A stretch of DNA of 64,000 bases from Ditylenchus dipsaci (GCA_004194705.1 SADC01000283.1:1-64000), one strand, 5' to 3'; shown: positions 12,501-24,423, numbered from the stretch's first letter. Translations and numbers: made by a program. The notes: generated by a model from the sequence alone, not told the origin.

Positions 12501-15500
12501 TTTTGTTTTCTAACGGCGACAACACTACATCTGTCTTTCCTATTTTGACTGAAAGAGTGTAATAGTTACGTTTATATTTGTGTGACTTTGCTCACTGTTT
12601 GCAGTTAAGGCACTCAAAACGTCCTGAGCCACTTGCATTTCTTTGTATATGGTAAAAAGTCCGGATCGTGGCTTTCAGACAATGATTCTGGGATCTCTGA
12701 ACATAAAATGTACAAAAAAGCTGAAAACATGTTAGTTAAAAAATCTTGCAGTCCATAAGAATTTAATTTTATTATTGTGACGCTAAATAAAATGCATCAG
12801 TAATAAGTTTTACCAGGCTTTGCCTATGACTGGGTCAAGTAGAAAGAAGCAAAAAGAAAATTTACCCAGCTTTGCTACCACCCAAAAGTCGTATGAACAT
12901 TGTCAAGTAAGCGAAATCAGGCAGATTCAGCACACCTTCTTGCACAATACGGCCATTGTAGGCCAAGTAGAAAGATTCGGAATCCAGAAATGTCTTCTTG
13001 TCCAAGTACTTGATTAAATATTCTCGTTCGTCCCCTTGCTTATAGTTGAAAATGATGGGTTGACGGAAGGAAGTTGCTGGATGACCTTTTGGAGGTATCC
13101 TTGAGGAAGAGAAACAAATAGCTTCTTATGGACGTTGAGAATCGGCACTTCATAAGTCGGAAGCAAGCTGGAGTAGTCATACTTAGGCTGAAAAACTAAA
13201 TTTTTGAAACTTTAACAAAAAAGCAATCAATTTTTTATTTTTAACATTGAATTTTCTGCTTATCGCACTAAAGCCTCAAAAATGTGCTATGAAGGATTAA
13301 GTTGTTATTTCTACGAAAAAATTAAAATACCCGAGTTTTGTGCTGACCATACAATACTTTTCTAGTACTCCACGCACTTTTGATCCTATTCCAAGTGTTC
13401 AGTCCAAAGTTAGAGCTCGGTCTATCCAATATCTGAAAAAATTTCTTTTCAATATTTTATTTTAAGTTCAGCTGGGTATTCGATTTAGATGGGCAGATTA
13501 GTCAATGGGCAGATTAGTTAAAGATGAGTTTTTTCGGTATCAATTTCGGAGGGTAAAACAAGATTCACCTGTTCATCCACTTGCAGCTGTTCATTTTCAC
13601 GGTCTTCCCAGTCTAAGTAAATGTCCCAACATTTTCTCTCCATGTTGCTCATGGCTGCTATTGCTGTTCTTCTGTTGCGCTCTTGATTCTCCAAACATCC
13701 ACATTCACAATCACACACATCATCCGGCATATTACCTATAGATGTTAATTATTCAATTTCACAAAACATAAAATACTAAATACTAAACTTAAATCAATAT
13801 AACCAAATTGAGGCGAAATCAATTTCACAAGTTGTTAGCTGAAATTGATTACTCATCACAATACAGAAGGAAAAGCAGCTTTTTGGTGTTTGTTTGTTGG
13901 CAATAATTCAAACCACATTTACTCTATCGTGCAAATTTCGAAATTTGTGCAAATTTCGATAATATCGATGGTGGAAGACTGTTCAGGATGATAGCTGTAG
14001 GTCGATCACTGTAGAAATACTCACATGGTTTTTTTGTGATACAGTCAAGTCTCGATTTAACGAACCCCTGGGACCGCCAAAAATGTTCGTTAAATCGAAG
14101 GTTTCGTTAAATCGAGAGCTTATTTTAGTCATTTTATTTAATCGGTGGCCAAATAGCCACCAAAAAAAGGTTCGTTAAATCAAGAGTTTCGTTAAATCGG
14201 GTTTCGTTAAATCGAGACTTGACTGTATCAGCAATTGCGAGAAAGTGACTCCTGGCTTACCTATCGGTGGTATTTTCATAATAATCTTCATAGGGAAGCG
14301 CAAAAAAAGAATGGGTGAGTTTTTTTCAAATTTTAAGGTATTGATTTTATACTACTGGGTGAAATAAACAAGTAGCGAGATTTTATAATTTATCAATGCA
14401 GTGAACTCTCGATAAACGGACACCTTCTTAAGTTCGTCCTCGCCTTCTGTTCGACATTTTTCAGTCATGATTTTCAAAGCTTTTTCCAAACCTGAACCGA
14501 TTGTTTAATGCTGAAAATCGCATGCATTTCAATTTTACCAGTCGTTTTTTTTAAATCTTGCAGTTTCAGACACCTCTCGATAAATGGATACTTTTTGTTA
14601 AAAATGAGGTTTCTACTTTAACACAACTATGTGAAATATAACTTGTATTTTTTTATTTGTTTATCGAATTATTCAAATTGCAATATATCGCGATATTTTA
14701 CTAAATACTTTTTTCAAAGTATTTATTCAACTCAATAAGCATCACAATCAGCAAACCTAATACTCAAAATTTAACAAAGGCAGGTTTTTTTTCAAGAAGA
14801 TCAAAATTTCAGCGTTTCCTGCCTTTAATCTTGACCTTCTGTAGTCGAAGACATCCCTCGCCACGGAAAAAAGCTGCTCACTTGTTGACTTGTTGCGGGA
14901 GCGGAAAGAAAGCGTTGCGCGATCTTGGCCAAGATGGGATACGTTTTTTCGTTTTTCTGAAAAAAAGCAGCTAATTAGTATTCGAAAATGAGAAACAACA
15001 TTCCAGAAGTCCAAAGGATTCTCTTCTGAGTCGATGCACCTCAGCTTGTTAAAAGATTTCATCTCGGCCATTGCTTTCCTGGACTGCTGTGATTTGATTC
15101 TTCCCTGTCCCTGAACAGATTGGCATGCTTGCTGAAGAAGGAATTTGTTCGTTTTGAAGGTGGAGAATGCACTTCTAAACAAACAGCGAGCTCAAGAATA
15201 TTCAATCAAAACAAACCTAAGTTGCTGGCTGGCACTTCAGTTTCCTTCTCGCATTCTTCTTGAATCCACGACAACACATATAAATTGAACTGCAGCTGAT
15301 TATTGGCCATCCTCTCCTTCAAGCGTGGATCGAGAAACATAGCCAATCCATGAATCCGGAAATCAAAAAGATAAAAACATTCATCAAGACTTGGAACTTA
15401 CTTCTCCTCCTAAACATTAAACTTGTCAAACAGCAAACCTATAATTGACACGCACATCGGCTGAAGCTCCGTTCCACGAGATCTTGGACGTGATTGGCGA

Positions 15501-18304
15501 GCGCTCTGGCAATTGGAAGTTGAACGGAGATCGGCTCATCTGCTCGGCACATCTGCTTTGACACTTCTTCCAACGGTCTAAGCACTTTGGTCACCTTTTC
15601 CAGCAGACTCCACTCATTTTCTGTCAGTTCCAGATTGCGCTTGCTGTGTCGAGTTAAGTGAAGATACGGCTGTTCTTTGCTCGAGTAGACGTTTCCCCAT
15701 GTAAAACGAAGAGTTCCATCGAGTCGTAACGTCCTAAAAGTAAAACGTTAAACAAGTTTTGCGCTTTTATATATAACCTGGAGTAATTTGTGCTTTGGAA
15801 AGCCAGCGCTTTCCTGCTCATCAATCAGGCGATCCTTGGCAAGAGTAGAATGGCTGAAGTGTCGGATGAGCTTCCTGCACGAGTTTTACATCGACTTTAT
15901 TTCTGGGGTTTTGAAAAGAGAGTTGTTCACCACTAAGTTTAGCTTGTGAGCACCACACTCGGCATGAAGATGACCGCCTTTTTTCAAATGCCTTAACAGC
16001 AATTACGACCAGCCACAATAAAGTAAAATCCCGCCTTCTTCATGTTTGAACCTTGGTCGCGCAGGATGACGTGTTGCTGCTGCTTCTCAATCTGCCACTC
16101 TTCAAGCATCCGACTAACGATTTCACTGATTGATTCGAAATTATGAGATCCCGGAAAGTGACGAACGCAGAGGACGAATTTGTGCCGGTTCCACCCAGAG
16201 TTGATTCCATCAACGGTGAGGTTAAAATGTAGCGATTAATTTTAAAATCTGAAGTATTTTTAGCTGATGAAGCTTTCCGTCGGTCCAGACCAGATGTCCG
16301 AAGTGAAGGAAAGGGCACCGCAAGACTTGAGACGAGTGATCACTTGCTTTTCAACTGCATCGTAGACTCGAGGCATGATCCATTTGCTATAGTGCTCGGC
16401 GTCTGAATAAAATAATTAGCAACGACAACAAGAATGACAACAACAGGAACTCACGTTTCAAATTATCTCCAACAGAAAAAAGCACTTCGAACGTCTTGCA
16501 TTGCACAACGTTAAATGGCTGATTCATGCAAGCAATGAAGTGCATAACCTTGCGATCCAGTGCTGAGAGATCTCCTGAAACAATCGCAAACATTCCAAAA
16601 ACCAATAAGCAAAATCACCTTTTCCATGCATTATCAACTTAGCCAACTCTTGCTGTAGTCCTTTTTTCATTGACTTCTCGGCCTTCTCCATTTCTTCTAG
16701 TTTCTTTCTATATTTCAGACACTTCGAAAGATGGTGCTTCACATTTGCAGGTCCTGCATTGCTCATCTTCATCTTGGCTTGGCGCGAATTAACTTTGCTA
16801 CACTTACCGTAGTCTTTGTAAAGAGAAACCCGCTTGCATCTTCCTATTCGAGTAAAATTTTCCAAACGAGGCTCATTCTGAAACAGAAAAAATGTAAAAA
16901 AGTCGGCAAGAAAGCAAAAAAGACACAGAAGTCGAATCGCCACAGGCGCAATTTTTCGGAAAAAAAATTCTTACGAAATTGAAAAACGTGTGTACGATAT
17001 TTTTCGTGTGAACGATACGATAAACGATATTTTTCGTTCCCAACGATCGATATAACGATACGATATTTTTGGCGATATTTTAGAACGATCGATACGATAT
17101 AAGAATACAATATATCGTATCGACCGGAGCTTATTCATACACAATCTAAAAAATTTCGAAAAAACATAAAAAATGGCTTTTTTATATACGGGGGGGGGAC
17201 CAAGGCAAACGTTTGACAAGTTTCGTTTTTGACAAAATTCGTTTTGACAAATTCCGTTTTGAAAATTTTCGTCTTGACAAGTTTCGTTTTGACAAAATTC
17301 GTTTTTGACAAATTTTGTTTTTGACAAATCTCACCTAGCCTACTGAATACTGAAACGCCAATAATACTGAACGCCGTTGAACTAAAACCAACAATCTTTA
17401 AAGTTAGACAAATTTAGCTGATGGCAATCGGACTGTCTGTGGACTTTGTAGCGCATATAAACTTCCATTTTTACAGAGGCGATGTAGAGGTATTTTTTCT
17501 AAGAGCCTAAAATTTTTAAGAGCCGCAAATTCAAAATCGTATAGATACCTCTGCCAAGAATTTAACATACTTGCTACCCTTAAGCCACTTAAAGATGGCG
17601 AAGGGTTCATTATAAAGATTATCTTCATATTTAGACTTCATTTGTCACCATAGGACTCTTACGATAGGAGTAGCTATATTAGAGTTTTACCAAATTTGTT
17701 CGAACTTCATGAAATTGCATGAATTTAGGAAACACGCGCAAGGCAAAACAGATTATCTATATATATATTTTTAATAAGTTTAAGATAATACGACATTTGT
17801 TTAATAAAAAAAAAACGTGAGCTGGTCTCAACAAATTTCGATACCTCTGAAATTCAAAATGCCGAAAATTTTTCAGTTTTTTCATGAAAATTTGATCCAA
17901 ATAATGTGTTAAACATTCTAAAAATATTAAGGATAAAAAAGAACGCCTGAGACAAGCCTTGACATCTTCTGTATGGCCTATGCTCCAAGCGTCTATGTCC
18001 ACTGTTTTAGGACTAGTTGTTTTAGCTAGTGTCCGAGCCTATATGTTCCAGGTTAGTTATTAGTAGCAGTTAGTAGCAGAATTAAATATACATGTTATAA
18101 ATAATTAAGGTGTTTGTAAAAGTTGTAATACTAGTTGTTCTGCTTGGGCTGACCCACGGTCTAGTCGTACTACCGATTGTCTACGCTGCCATTCCATTCC
18201 ACAAAACTACAGAAAAGAGGCCTAGTGTGCCTAATTCTCAATTGGTTCTCAGGATTCCTATCAGATTGGAGTCTAAAAAGATAGAGAATGTTATAAAGAC
18301 ATAA
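6564..18304 (+). CDS. Patched-related (ptr) membrane protein, 3' part, 12 exons
   Basis: Exons: 6564-6728, 6777-6923, 7964-8176, 8223-8273, 8410-8501, 8551-8651, 8740-8917, 9293-9423, 9484-9571, 17418-17483, 17932-18051 and 18110-18304 (TAA). All have GT-AG borders with matching phase; after restoring one missing base they sum to 516 codons. The first exon gives the sterol-sensing-domain signature HAW...[14 protein letters not shown]. The next gives a segment with [13 protein letters not shown]. The middle exons give an extracellular loop ([22 protein letters not shown]). The last give [31 protein letters not shown] and [12 protein letters not shown], the typical C-terminal transmembrane end. 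Ptr proteins are RND-type membrane proteins linked to cuticle and moulting functions in nematodes (family knowledge). About 350-400 N-terminal residues are not seen and may lie left of the window or be lost. Lesion: exon 4 (8223-8273) needs one extra base between VNNPM and DLRKPEA. The intron 9572-17417 holds a 7.2-kb insertion. Confidence 0.88.
6924..7963. repeat. ptr intron with dispersed repeat copy
   Basis: A 1-kb intron. About 7290-7640 is a copy of a dispersed element also found at about 18830-19040 and 59080-59360, and partly at 26150-26230. Shared pieces include CTCTGGTATACATG or its complement, CTTAGACATAATTCCGAG and AACAAAACT. The copies differ by indels; I see no coding content. 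Confidence 0.6.
10313..10736. mobile_element. 424-bp foldback element
   Basis: Two arms of roughly 190 bases are near-perfect inverted copies. The outer ends read GGTTGTCGGCTTGGC, and the centre holds several AAGCCGAAAT/ATTTCGGCTTG units (10490-10560). It sits within the GTCAAAACGAAATTT repeat field, which continues on both sides, so it probably inserted into that field. No open frame. Confidence 0.8.
10811..11075. mobile_element. Foldback element with 100-base arms
   Basis: Arms contain CATGTTTCAAAACCTGTTCT and the complement, converging on a short loop around CAATTATTGCCC at about 10950. Arm identity is high with a few mismatches. No coding content. Confidence 0.75.
11930..13733 (-). pseudogene. 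Unidentified multi-exon ORF, ubiquitin-like segment
   Basis: Read on the minus strand. 13730-13569 encodes a Cys-rich start ([12 protein letters not shown]) followed by a charged stretch, with donor CAG|GTGAAT. 13432-13331 (34 codons, GNFGLNT-like then WNRIKSAW) has acceptor TTTTTCAG and donor CGG|GTATTT. 13187-12866 starts [14 protein letters not shown], then needs a one-base shift to continue as [10 protein letters not shown]...YLAYNGRIV...[12 protein letters not shown]. The last stretch, with hydrophobic spacing and LLGG, resembles a ubiquitin-like fold ending; that is inference. Weaker pieces follow at about 12435-12082 ([14 protein letters not shown]) and 12049-11930 ([13 protein letters not shown]). 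I do not recognise the family. It lies inside the 7.2-kb TIR element, so it could be a captured host gene or a second transposon protein. Confidence 0.45.
14040..14227. mobile_element. pogo-like MITE, TA-flanked
   Basis: Terminal inverted repeats start CAGTCAAGTCTCGATTTAAC and are flanked by TA on both sides. Internal TTCGTTAAATCGA units are repeated. This form fits non-autonomous pogo/Tigger-type elements. Confidence 0.8.
14757..16940 (-). pseudogene. hAT-family transposase, degenerate
   Basis: Read from 16940 down. Around 16800-16650 is a BED-finger-like region (KCSKV...[15 protein letters not shown]). 16577-16452 encodes [15 protein letters not shown]. Near 16400-16280 is [12 protein letters not shown], the first catalytic Asp region. 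Near 16200-16050 are [12 protein letters not shown] and [13 protein letters not shown]. Near 15960 is [15 protein letters not shown]. At 15733 the motif [12 protein letters not shown] follows an acceptor. 15345 gives [12 protein letters not shown]. At 14960-14757 is [15 protein letters not shown], then a frameshift, then [18 protein letters not shown]...FLKKNLP and a stop. This is the full hAT order including the C-terminal dimerisation region, broken by at least three frame changes and by in-frame stops. Inactive as written, unless the sequence has errors. Confidence 0.85.
17192..17340. repeat. GTTTTGACAAA tandem repeats, right end of TIR element
   Basis: Imperfect repeats of TTTCGTTTTGACAAA on the plus strand, complementary to those at 10155-10310. 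They directly follow a GGGGACCAAGGC motif at 17197-17206 that is shared with many palindromes in this window. Confidence 0.7.
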
Positions 18305-20520
18305 TAATTATTAGATGTACAAAGATTTTTGATATAAATTTATTGTATAAAGAACACTTATATCCATTAGTATCAGGTCGGGATATTTAAAAAAATGGGG
18401 AAATTGGCATTTTTACAAAAATTTGCATTTTGGAAAACAATTTTTAATATCCATGAATATCCATGAAACATAACAGAAACTTTTAACCTTTCTGAAGTCA
18501 ATTTGGAATTGTCATTTGCCACACTCTAAGATTTTGTTTGAGAAAAAGTTTGGCACGTTATCTGCATTATTTGCCGAGCAAAGTAAATGCTCTAATAGGC
18601 TGACAGTCTCTATTAACCCGACACTCCCTACTTTGAAGACCTATATTTCTATATAATAATCTTACATGAATTGTCTTACATGAACTAAAACAATTATTCC
18701 GCCCTAAACAATTCATGTCCAAACACATTTATGTTAATTTTTTCACCTAAATGCCCTTTATGGAATAGACAGGTAGCTAAGTCTTAAACTAAAGGCTATT
18801 CTACCCCGTTTTGGTCAGCGGAGCAGGGCATAAAGAGCCTCTGGATGCAATTTCGATCAAGAGTCTTACTCAGAATCATGTCTAAGGTAAGTGAGATGCG
18901 TAAGTGAGATCCCTAGACATAATTCCGAGCAAGTGACGAGATGATAAAAAGCATGCATACCAGAGTTTTTTATGCGGTACACCCAATTAACAAAAATATA
19001 TTCAAATTCCATCTTTTAGGGTATTTGGATCCTAAAATTTTGGATACTTGCTCGAGTGGATTTATTTTGTTTATTTTTAGGCAAAAAAATCAATCTTCGG
19101 TTACATTTAGACAAGCACGAGGCTGAGGACAAAACAGCCGAGGATGAAACGTCCGTGTCTCCTATTATGACTTTCATAAACTCGATTATGACTACCGTAA
19201 TTCCTCTAATAAGCCGCCCCCCCCCTCTGGTTCAAAATCGTGTTCTTGGCATTGTGTTTTTGACCCATTTTTTGAAGACTCCTCTTTGGCAAGTTACCCC
19301 TCAATTTGTAGCCAGTGAGATGAGCTACAAAATAGATGGTGACTTGCCTAACAGTGGTTTTCAAAACATAGGTCAAAAACACAATGCCAGAAACCCGTTT
19401 TTTGAATTTAGGGGGGGGGCGGCTTGTTAGAGGAATTACGGTATAAGCTCGAAAGATTACTTCTACCAATAAAATAACGTACAAAAGTGTGAAAAACATG
19501 TTTGTTATTTACATAAAGTGACTAACTAAATAGCTTTTGGAATAAAAATGAATAAAATGCTGCAGCCCCATTAATTATTTATTGTTTTACTTATTTTTTC
19601 CTAGTACTTAAAACTTCCTTTATGTAATACATCTTAAGGTGTTTTTGTCCTGTTAAAAAGTCGGCAAAATTAAGTTTAAGGTTGCACTTTGTCAGCTAGA
19701 ATTTTTACTGTTCTTATTTTTGCGCTACTATTAACATAATCGTGTAAGCAAGGGTGAAAAACAAGTTTGTGCTTTTTACCTGAAAAGCCTTCTCTCCTCT
19801 TAATTTAAAAAAATTAGACTCTAGTAGCGAATAACAAGCCGGTATACGAACGACCGGGTACATATTGACCGAATTTCGCCATGTCCCCCTCGCCAATTTA
19901 TGACTAAAAATGTGTTGGTACTTTTTTCAGGGACATAAATTTAGGTACTCTTCACTTAAGTTTAAAAAAAAATCGCATTTATTCGCTATTAATGTATTTT
20001 TTAACCTTTTCAGATTTTTTAGGCAAGGGTAGGCCAGCGCCTGTTGGACGGACTAAAATGTGTGGTTCAAACATGTTTGTGAAACTGTCCCAAAAAACTG
20101 TACTCGCTCATTGTAAGCGGTTATAATGTGTACCCAGTCACATTATAGTAAGAGTGGTTTGACCCGGTAAGAGTGGTTTGACTAGTTAACATAAAAAACT
20201 ACTTTTACAAGACTTAAACTAATATTCGACCCTACTCTGGTTTCAGAGAATCGATAAAAAATTAAATTTATTTCGTTTTCAAGATTTTTTTTAATTAAAA
20301 GAATTTTTAAAATTTTCCTTGCAAAATTAAAAAAATAAGAAACTTTCTAAAAAAGAGAACTATCCATTTTTAGCGAAAATCACATACAATGAATATAAAA
20401 AACGGGGTTCTAAAACAAAATATTGTAGCAAGTATTTTATATATTGTGTTTTTATTTCGTGTTAGCCCTACATTTTTCAAGTATTTTTAAATGAAATTTT
20501 TTAGTAATCAAAATATTGTG
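18305..20520. other. Spacer with one dispersed repeat and one MITE
   Basis: About 18830-19040 is a copy of the dispersed repeat also present at 7290 and 59080. 19193-19443 is a TA-flanked MITE. From 19500 to 20500 I see only AT-rich sequence without a supported gene. Confidence 0.5.
19193..19443. mobile_element. MITE, TACCGTAATTCC family
   Basis: Inverted ends TACCGTAATTCCTCTAATAA and complement, with subterminal GCCGCCCCCC. TA is present at both borders. Open frames crossing it are incidental. Confidence 0.75.
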
Positions 20521-23308
20521 ATGGACCCGTCCCAAATTCCACCACCTGTCAACAATTTCCATGATTGGCCATCGTTCAACTACCCTACTCTATATGACCA
20601 ATACTGTACTAACGGCTCCTATATTTCTGGAGAAGAAAATTTGGTTGCCGGTATTTTTTACATGTTGGAATATTTGTTTTTCCTGTCTCTCTACATTCCA
20701 TCTTTGATTGTGATCAGTCGGCCGAAACTTTTCCAATACGCTTGCTATAAACTAATGTTTGCCATTGGGATTATCGAGAACTTCGTTGGCTTCATGTTCA
20801 GCTTCATGGCCGGAGTTCTGTCTATAATGGGGGCTAATTACTGTGACAACAATTGGCTTTTGATTGTTGTTGGCCATATTACTCATGGTGGGATGTTTAT
20901 AACAAAGCATTTTTGACCTTTGTTTTCATCAGTTTTCCCTAAGCCTGACAGCAAAATCGAGTCACATTTTGCACCATCGATAACTATGCGTTTATAGCTG
21001 TATAATTTCTCGTATAATATACAATATATAATGTACAAGAAATTTTACAGTTAACGAAGGGGCAAAATTGACTCAGGGTGAGTGGGTGTTAATCCTGAGT
21101 CAGAAAGCAAGTTGAATGGAGGCGTGTTATACACCATAAAACTCTAGATCTGATTCATTTTTCATAAGACATAAATTTATGAAAATGTTTGGAGAGAATT
21201 GGAAAAACTTAAATAGCAACGGTTACCTAATTCAAGAATTTTGTTTAGTCAGTTGGGCAGTGTATAGCATGTCTGTGGTGATACTAGCACTCAATCGTTG
21301 CATTGAACTACATTCAAAAAACCTGGCTGACACTCTATTTGCTGGGCGTAAAGCATTTTTGTGGATGATCCCACTGGATTTATGCTTTGATATTCGCAAG
21401 CACTATTGATATACCACCAATTTATAATACTGTGTGGTCGGTCTACATGTTTAAAATAGATTTCCGTGATGGAGCTCCACCTGTAAGTATTATTAGATTT
21501 GCAACAAAAGAAAAAAGCTCAACCAATTTATAGGTAATTGACTGGATTTGTTTCTGGAATTGTGCGTGGGTTGTTTGCAGCTTGCTAGTTCTCTATTCTT
21601 TGCTGTATTATCGTCTAAAAAGAAAAAGTGAAAAATACGCAAATGAAGTTGACAACAAAAAATCTTGCAAAATTCAGAATAATGTATGTTTTGTAATGTT
21701 AAAAAAGATTTCTGACTGTTCAATTTTAGGTGATGTTGCAATCTTTTTTGATCTGTTTTTTCGTTTTTATAGTAGCTACTTGCTACGCTGTTGCTGGCTT
21801 TATTCACATTCCAAACAGGCTGACCAAATTTGCTACTATTGCTGTGCAAATATGTTCTGGTAATATTTTGGTAATTATGCATTTCAAAAATGTACCATTG
21901 AAAGTTCTGAGCCGAGTAGCGAATAAACACCCCCCCCCCCCCGGTGAAATTTTCCTTATATAGTATTCAAAACATGTCTGCTTAAACATGTCTGCGAAAA
22001 AAGTGTACAAGACATTTTTAAGTCACGGCTAACATGCGCTAGCCTACCCTGAGTATGAGCCTAAAAGCATGTGTAGAAAATTGGTTCAAATTAAATTACA
22101 TCTTCAAAAGTCTAAATTTCGTTAGTAAATTTACTGATTTTGGCTAGGCATATACCCCTTCATCGGTAAATTTTATATTGCTACTTTTTTTTTAATTTTG
22201 TTGAAACACAAAAAATTTCGTGTTTTCTCGTAGCCCTGCATCTTTGCTTTCTAATGAGCTATCTAACATTTCTGAAAAATGTTTTTTGAAAAATGTGGTG
22301 ATTAACAGGTTTTGAAATAAGCTCGAGAGGCTGTTCAGTATTTTTATTTTTTCAAAACCTTTTGATCTGTGCATTTCTCATATTACCCAGTAAAGTCAGA
22401 TAACTCACTAGAAAGATAAAACCCAGGGCCACATAATACAAGAAAAATTGAAAGGAAGTGGTGAAAACAAGTTTATTCACTAGTGAAACTCATAATTTTG
22501 AGGGTGCCTTTCAGTTACAGCCAAAAATATTTTTTTGTATGGGAAAATAAATAGGTGCTGGAGGCGGAAAATGGCAGGCTAGTGTTATTCGCTAGCAGCG
22601 CCAAAATTTTCTAAGAAGCAGCTTGGTCCACGAAGTGGTGTTGTTTTGAAAATATTTTGGTTTGATGCATTTTTGTTCGCATTTCAGGAAACGCAAAAAT
22701 AATGATATTCATTTTATGAATAACAAAATATAGCAATATACCGTATTCACTCTAATAATAGCCCGCAGCTACTAATTTTCAACCACCCTCTTTGGGGTAG
22801 GTCTATTAGAGGGAGGCAAAATCGGCCTAAATAGGCCGATTTTCAGAGGCTACTATTTTTCAACCAGCCTCCGGTGGAAAGAGGGATTATTAGAGGGATG
22901 CCACAATTAGAGAGGGGACTACTACTACTAAAGTAAATACGGTAACTCTAAAATTTTGAAAACAAGGAGTATCTAGGAGTTATAAGAGGGTGGGGAGTTA
23001 ATAGAGTGAATGCACTATCTTTTCAAATATCAGAAAAGAAGACAGAATTAGGCATTTTTTCAGATAAGAGCATATTCAATCGGAGCATTTTAAAAAAATT
23101 TAACTTTTCTCAACGCATTAAAAATTTAGGTTTCACTTCAATAGTCTACTTGGTGATTAATAAAGAAATCAGAAAAAGCGTTAAAAGAATGTTCTTTGTA
23201 AATACGACTGTCCACTCCACAGCTAATACCTCAATGACTAGAAGTTTGAACAATGCAAGTACAGTTAAACAACACTCACAAATAGAGCAGGATTCAAAGT
23301 ATGCATAA
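20521..23308 (+). pseudogene. Srt-type chemoreceptor, copy A (frameshifted)
   Basis: Serpentine receptor class T-like 7TM protein, expected in chemosensory neuron membranes (family knowledge). Exons: 20521-20887, 21237-21482, 21534-21683, 21730-21859 and 23130-23308 (TAA). Phases match copy B exactly. Start: MDPSQIPPPV at 20521, preceded by the splice acceptor-like TTTTTTAG at 20503. Exon 1 holds LYIPSLIVISRPKLF, CYKLMFAIGIIENFVG and YCDNNW, typical of TM1-TM3 in Srt. Exon 2 holds VVILALNRCIEL and the F-GRKAFLWMIP motif. Exon 3 holds YYRLKRKSEKYANEV (third inner loop). Exon 5 holds SIVYLVINKEIRKSVKRM, the Srt C-terminal helix pattern. Lesion: at about 21372 exon 2 lacks two bases present in copy B (CCACTGG instead of CCACCCTGG), which truncates the frame after TM4. 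The exon 1 donor GTGGGA is weak. Repaired length would be 357 residues, near the family norm. Confidence 0.88.
22739..22944. mobile_element. MITE, TACCGTATTCAC family, in receptor intron
   Basis: Ends TACCGTATTCACTCTAATAA and complement, TA-flanked, inside the last intron of copy A. The interior has GGCTACTATT-type inverted units. Copy B lacks it. Confidence 0.8.
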
Positions 23309-23675
23309 ATTGCTTGCGAAAAAAAATATTATGTGTATATTTGGTAATAACAAAGAGTTTTTGATGTCAATTTTTTGAACAATTTTTGGTTTTGAAATGT
23401 TTTTCTTCTCCTGTATTTTAACTTTCTTCACCTTGTTTTGTCCTTCACTCGAGTGGGAGAGAAGGGGGTCGTGATTTTTACGTTAGCCAAAGTATCAGTG
23501 TTTTCACAATGACAAAAGAAGTGTCACGAAGAATGCAAAAATGAGTCTAACACAGGGTTCTCATCTGTAATTTATTTAAAGATTTGTACTTTGTTCCGCA
23601 CGCTAAATTTCTAAAAAAAATTCAAAATTTTTTACGTGAAAGTATACGGAAGTATACCGAAACATCGAAAGTATA

Positions 23676-24036
23676 TATTGGGTTGGTCCATATTTTGCGG
23701 GTTTTTATGTTAGAGTTGTGCTCGGGCACACAACTCGCAAGGTTTCTGCATGTGTTTCATAAGTTTTAAAAATTAATAGATGGGCTCCATATTCAAAATT
23801 TTATTTGTAAAAACAGAAGAAATTTTCTGATGCGTCTCAGGATTGAAATTTAAAACACGAAATTGAAATTTGAAAACCCATCAGAAAATTTTTCTTCTGT
23901 TCTTACAAATGAAATTTTAAATGTGGGACCCATCTATCAATTTTCAATGGCTTCTATTAGTCAAAACTTATGAAACCCACACAGAAACTTTGCGAGCTGT
24001 GTATAAGTACCCGCGAACTTATGGGCCAACCCAATA
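23676..24036. mobile_element. mariner-like MITE
   Basis: The left end TTGGGTTGGTCCATA and the right end reverse-complemented TTGGGTTGGCCCATAAGTTC match the usual mariner terminal repeat. TA flanks both sides. The arms continue inwards (AGAAATTTTCTGATG). No transposase. Confidence 0.85.
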
Positions 24037-24077
24037 CCATTCGACAGAGCAAGAAAATTGAACCGAAAAGTACTTAA

Positions 24078-24310
24078 AGGGCCATTGCCGTCTCCGACAA
24101 CGGTTGTCCCCCGCCAATTCAAATATTTTTCTGAATCATTGAAATTCAGTACGAATTTTTCAACTTGGTTTCTAACAAAACTATACCTAAAATTAAATTC
24201 TAGGCCTTGTTTTTTAGAAACCAAGTTGAAAAATCAGTACAGAAGTTGAATGATTAGGCACGAAAATTTGAATTGGCGGGGGACAGTTCAAAACAGGTGG
24301 CAATGGCCTT
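24078..24310. mobile_element. piggyBac-like MITE, TTAA-flanked
   Basis: TTAA at 24074-24077 and 24311-24314. The left arm begins AGGGCCATTGCCGTCTCCG and the right arm complements it. The interior carries CCCCGCCAATTC and ACCAAGTTGAAAA in inverted order. Related copies lie at 25033-25266 and, truncated, near 45759. Confidence 0.8.
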
Positions 24311-24423
24311 TTAAAAAGAGGACTGTGGAGTGTTAAGCAAATCTCCAAAAAAGTCAAAACAACTGACGTTAAGTTGAATTTCGCTAGTCAAACTTGAAGT
24401 TCTGACATCGTTTTCGTGTTTAG

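Larger units (their letters stand above)
10146..17340. mobile_element. 7.2-kb TIR element inside the ptr intron
   Basis: The left end begins GGCTAGCTGAGATTTGTCAA and the right end, reverse-complemented, begins GGCTAGGTGAGATTTGTCAA. Both continue into tandem GTCAAAACGAAATTT-type repeats (10155-10310 and 17215-17335). Flanks are TACTCAA at 10139-10145 and TACTGAA at 17341-17347, a likely 7-bp target duplication with one mismatch. Inside are two foldback repeats (10313-10736, 10811-11075), an unidentified antisense gene remnant, a pogo-like MITE (14040-14227) and a broken antisense hAT transposase. The repeat CGATATAACGATACGATATT occurs near 11330 and near 17050, bracketing the antisense block. 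It may be one composite transposon or nested insertions; that these terminal repeats belong to the hAT enzyme is inference. Confidence 0.65.

Noticed and set aside
19056..19499. ORFs of 124 and 97 codons overlapping on both strands
   Set aside because: Both run across an inverted-repeat MITE (19193-19443), which explains the similar mirrored peptides.
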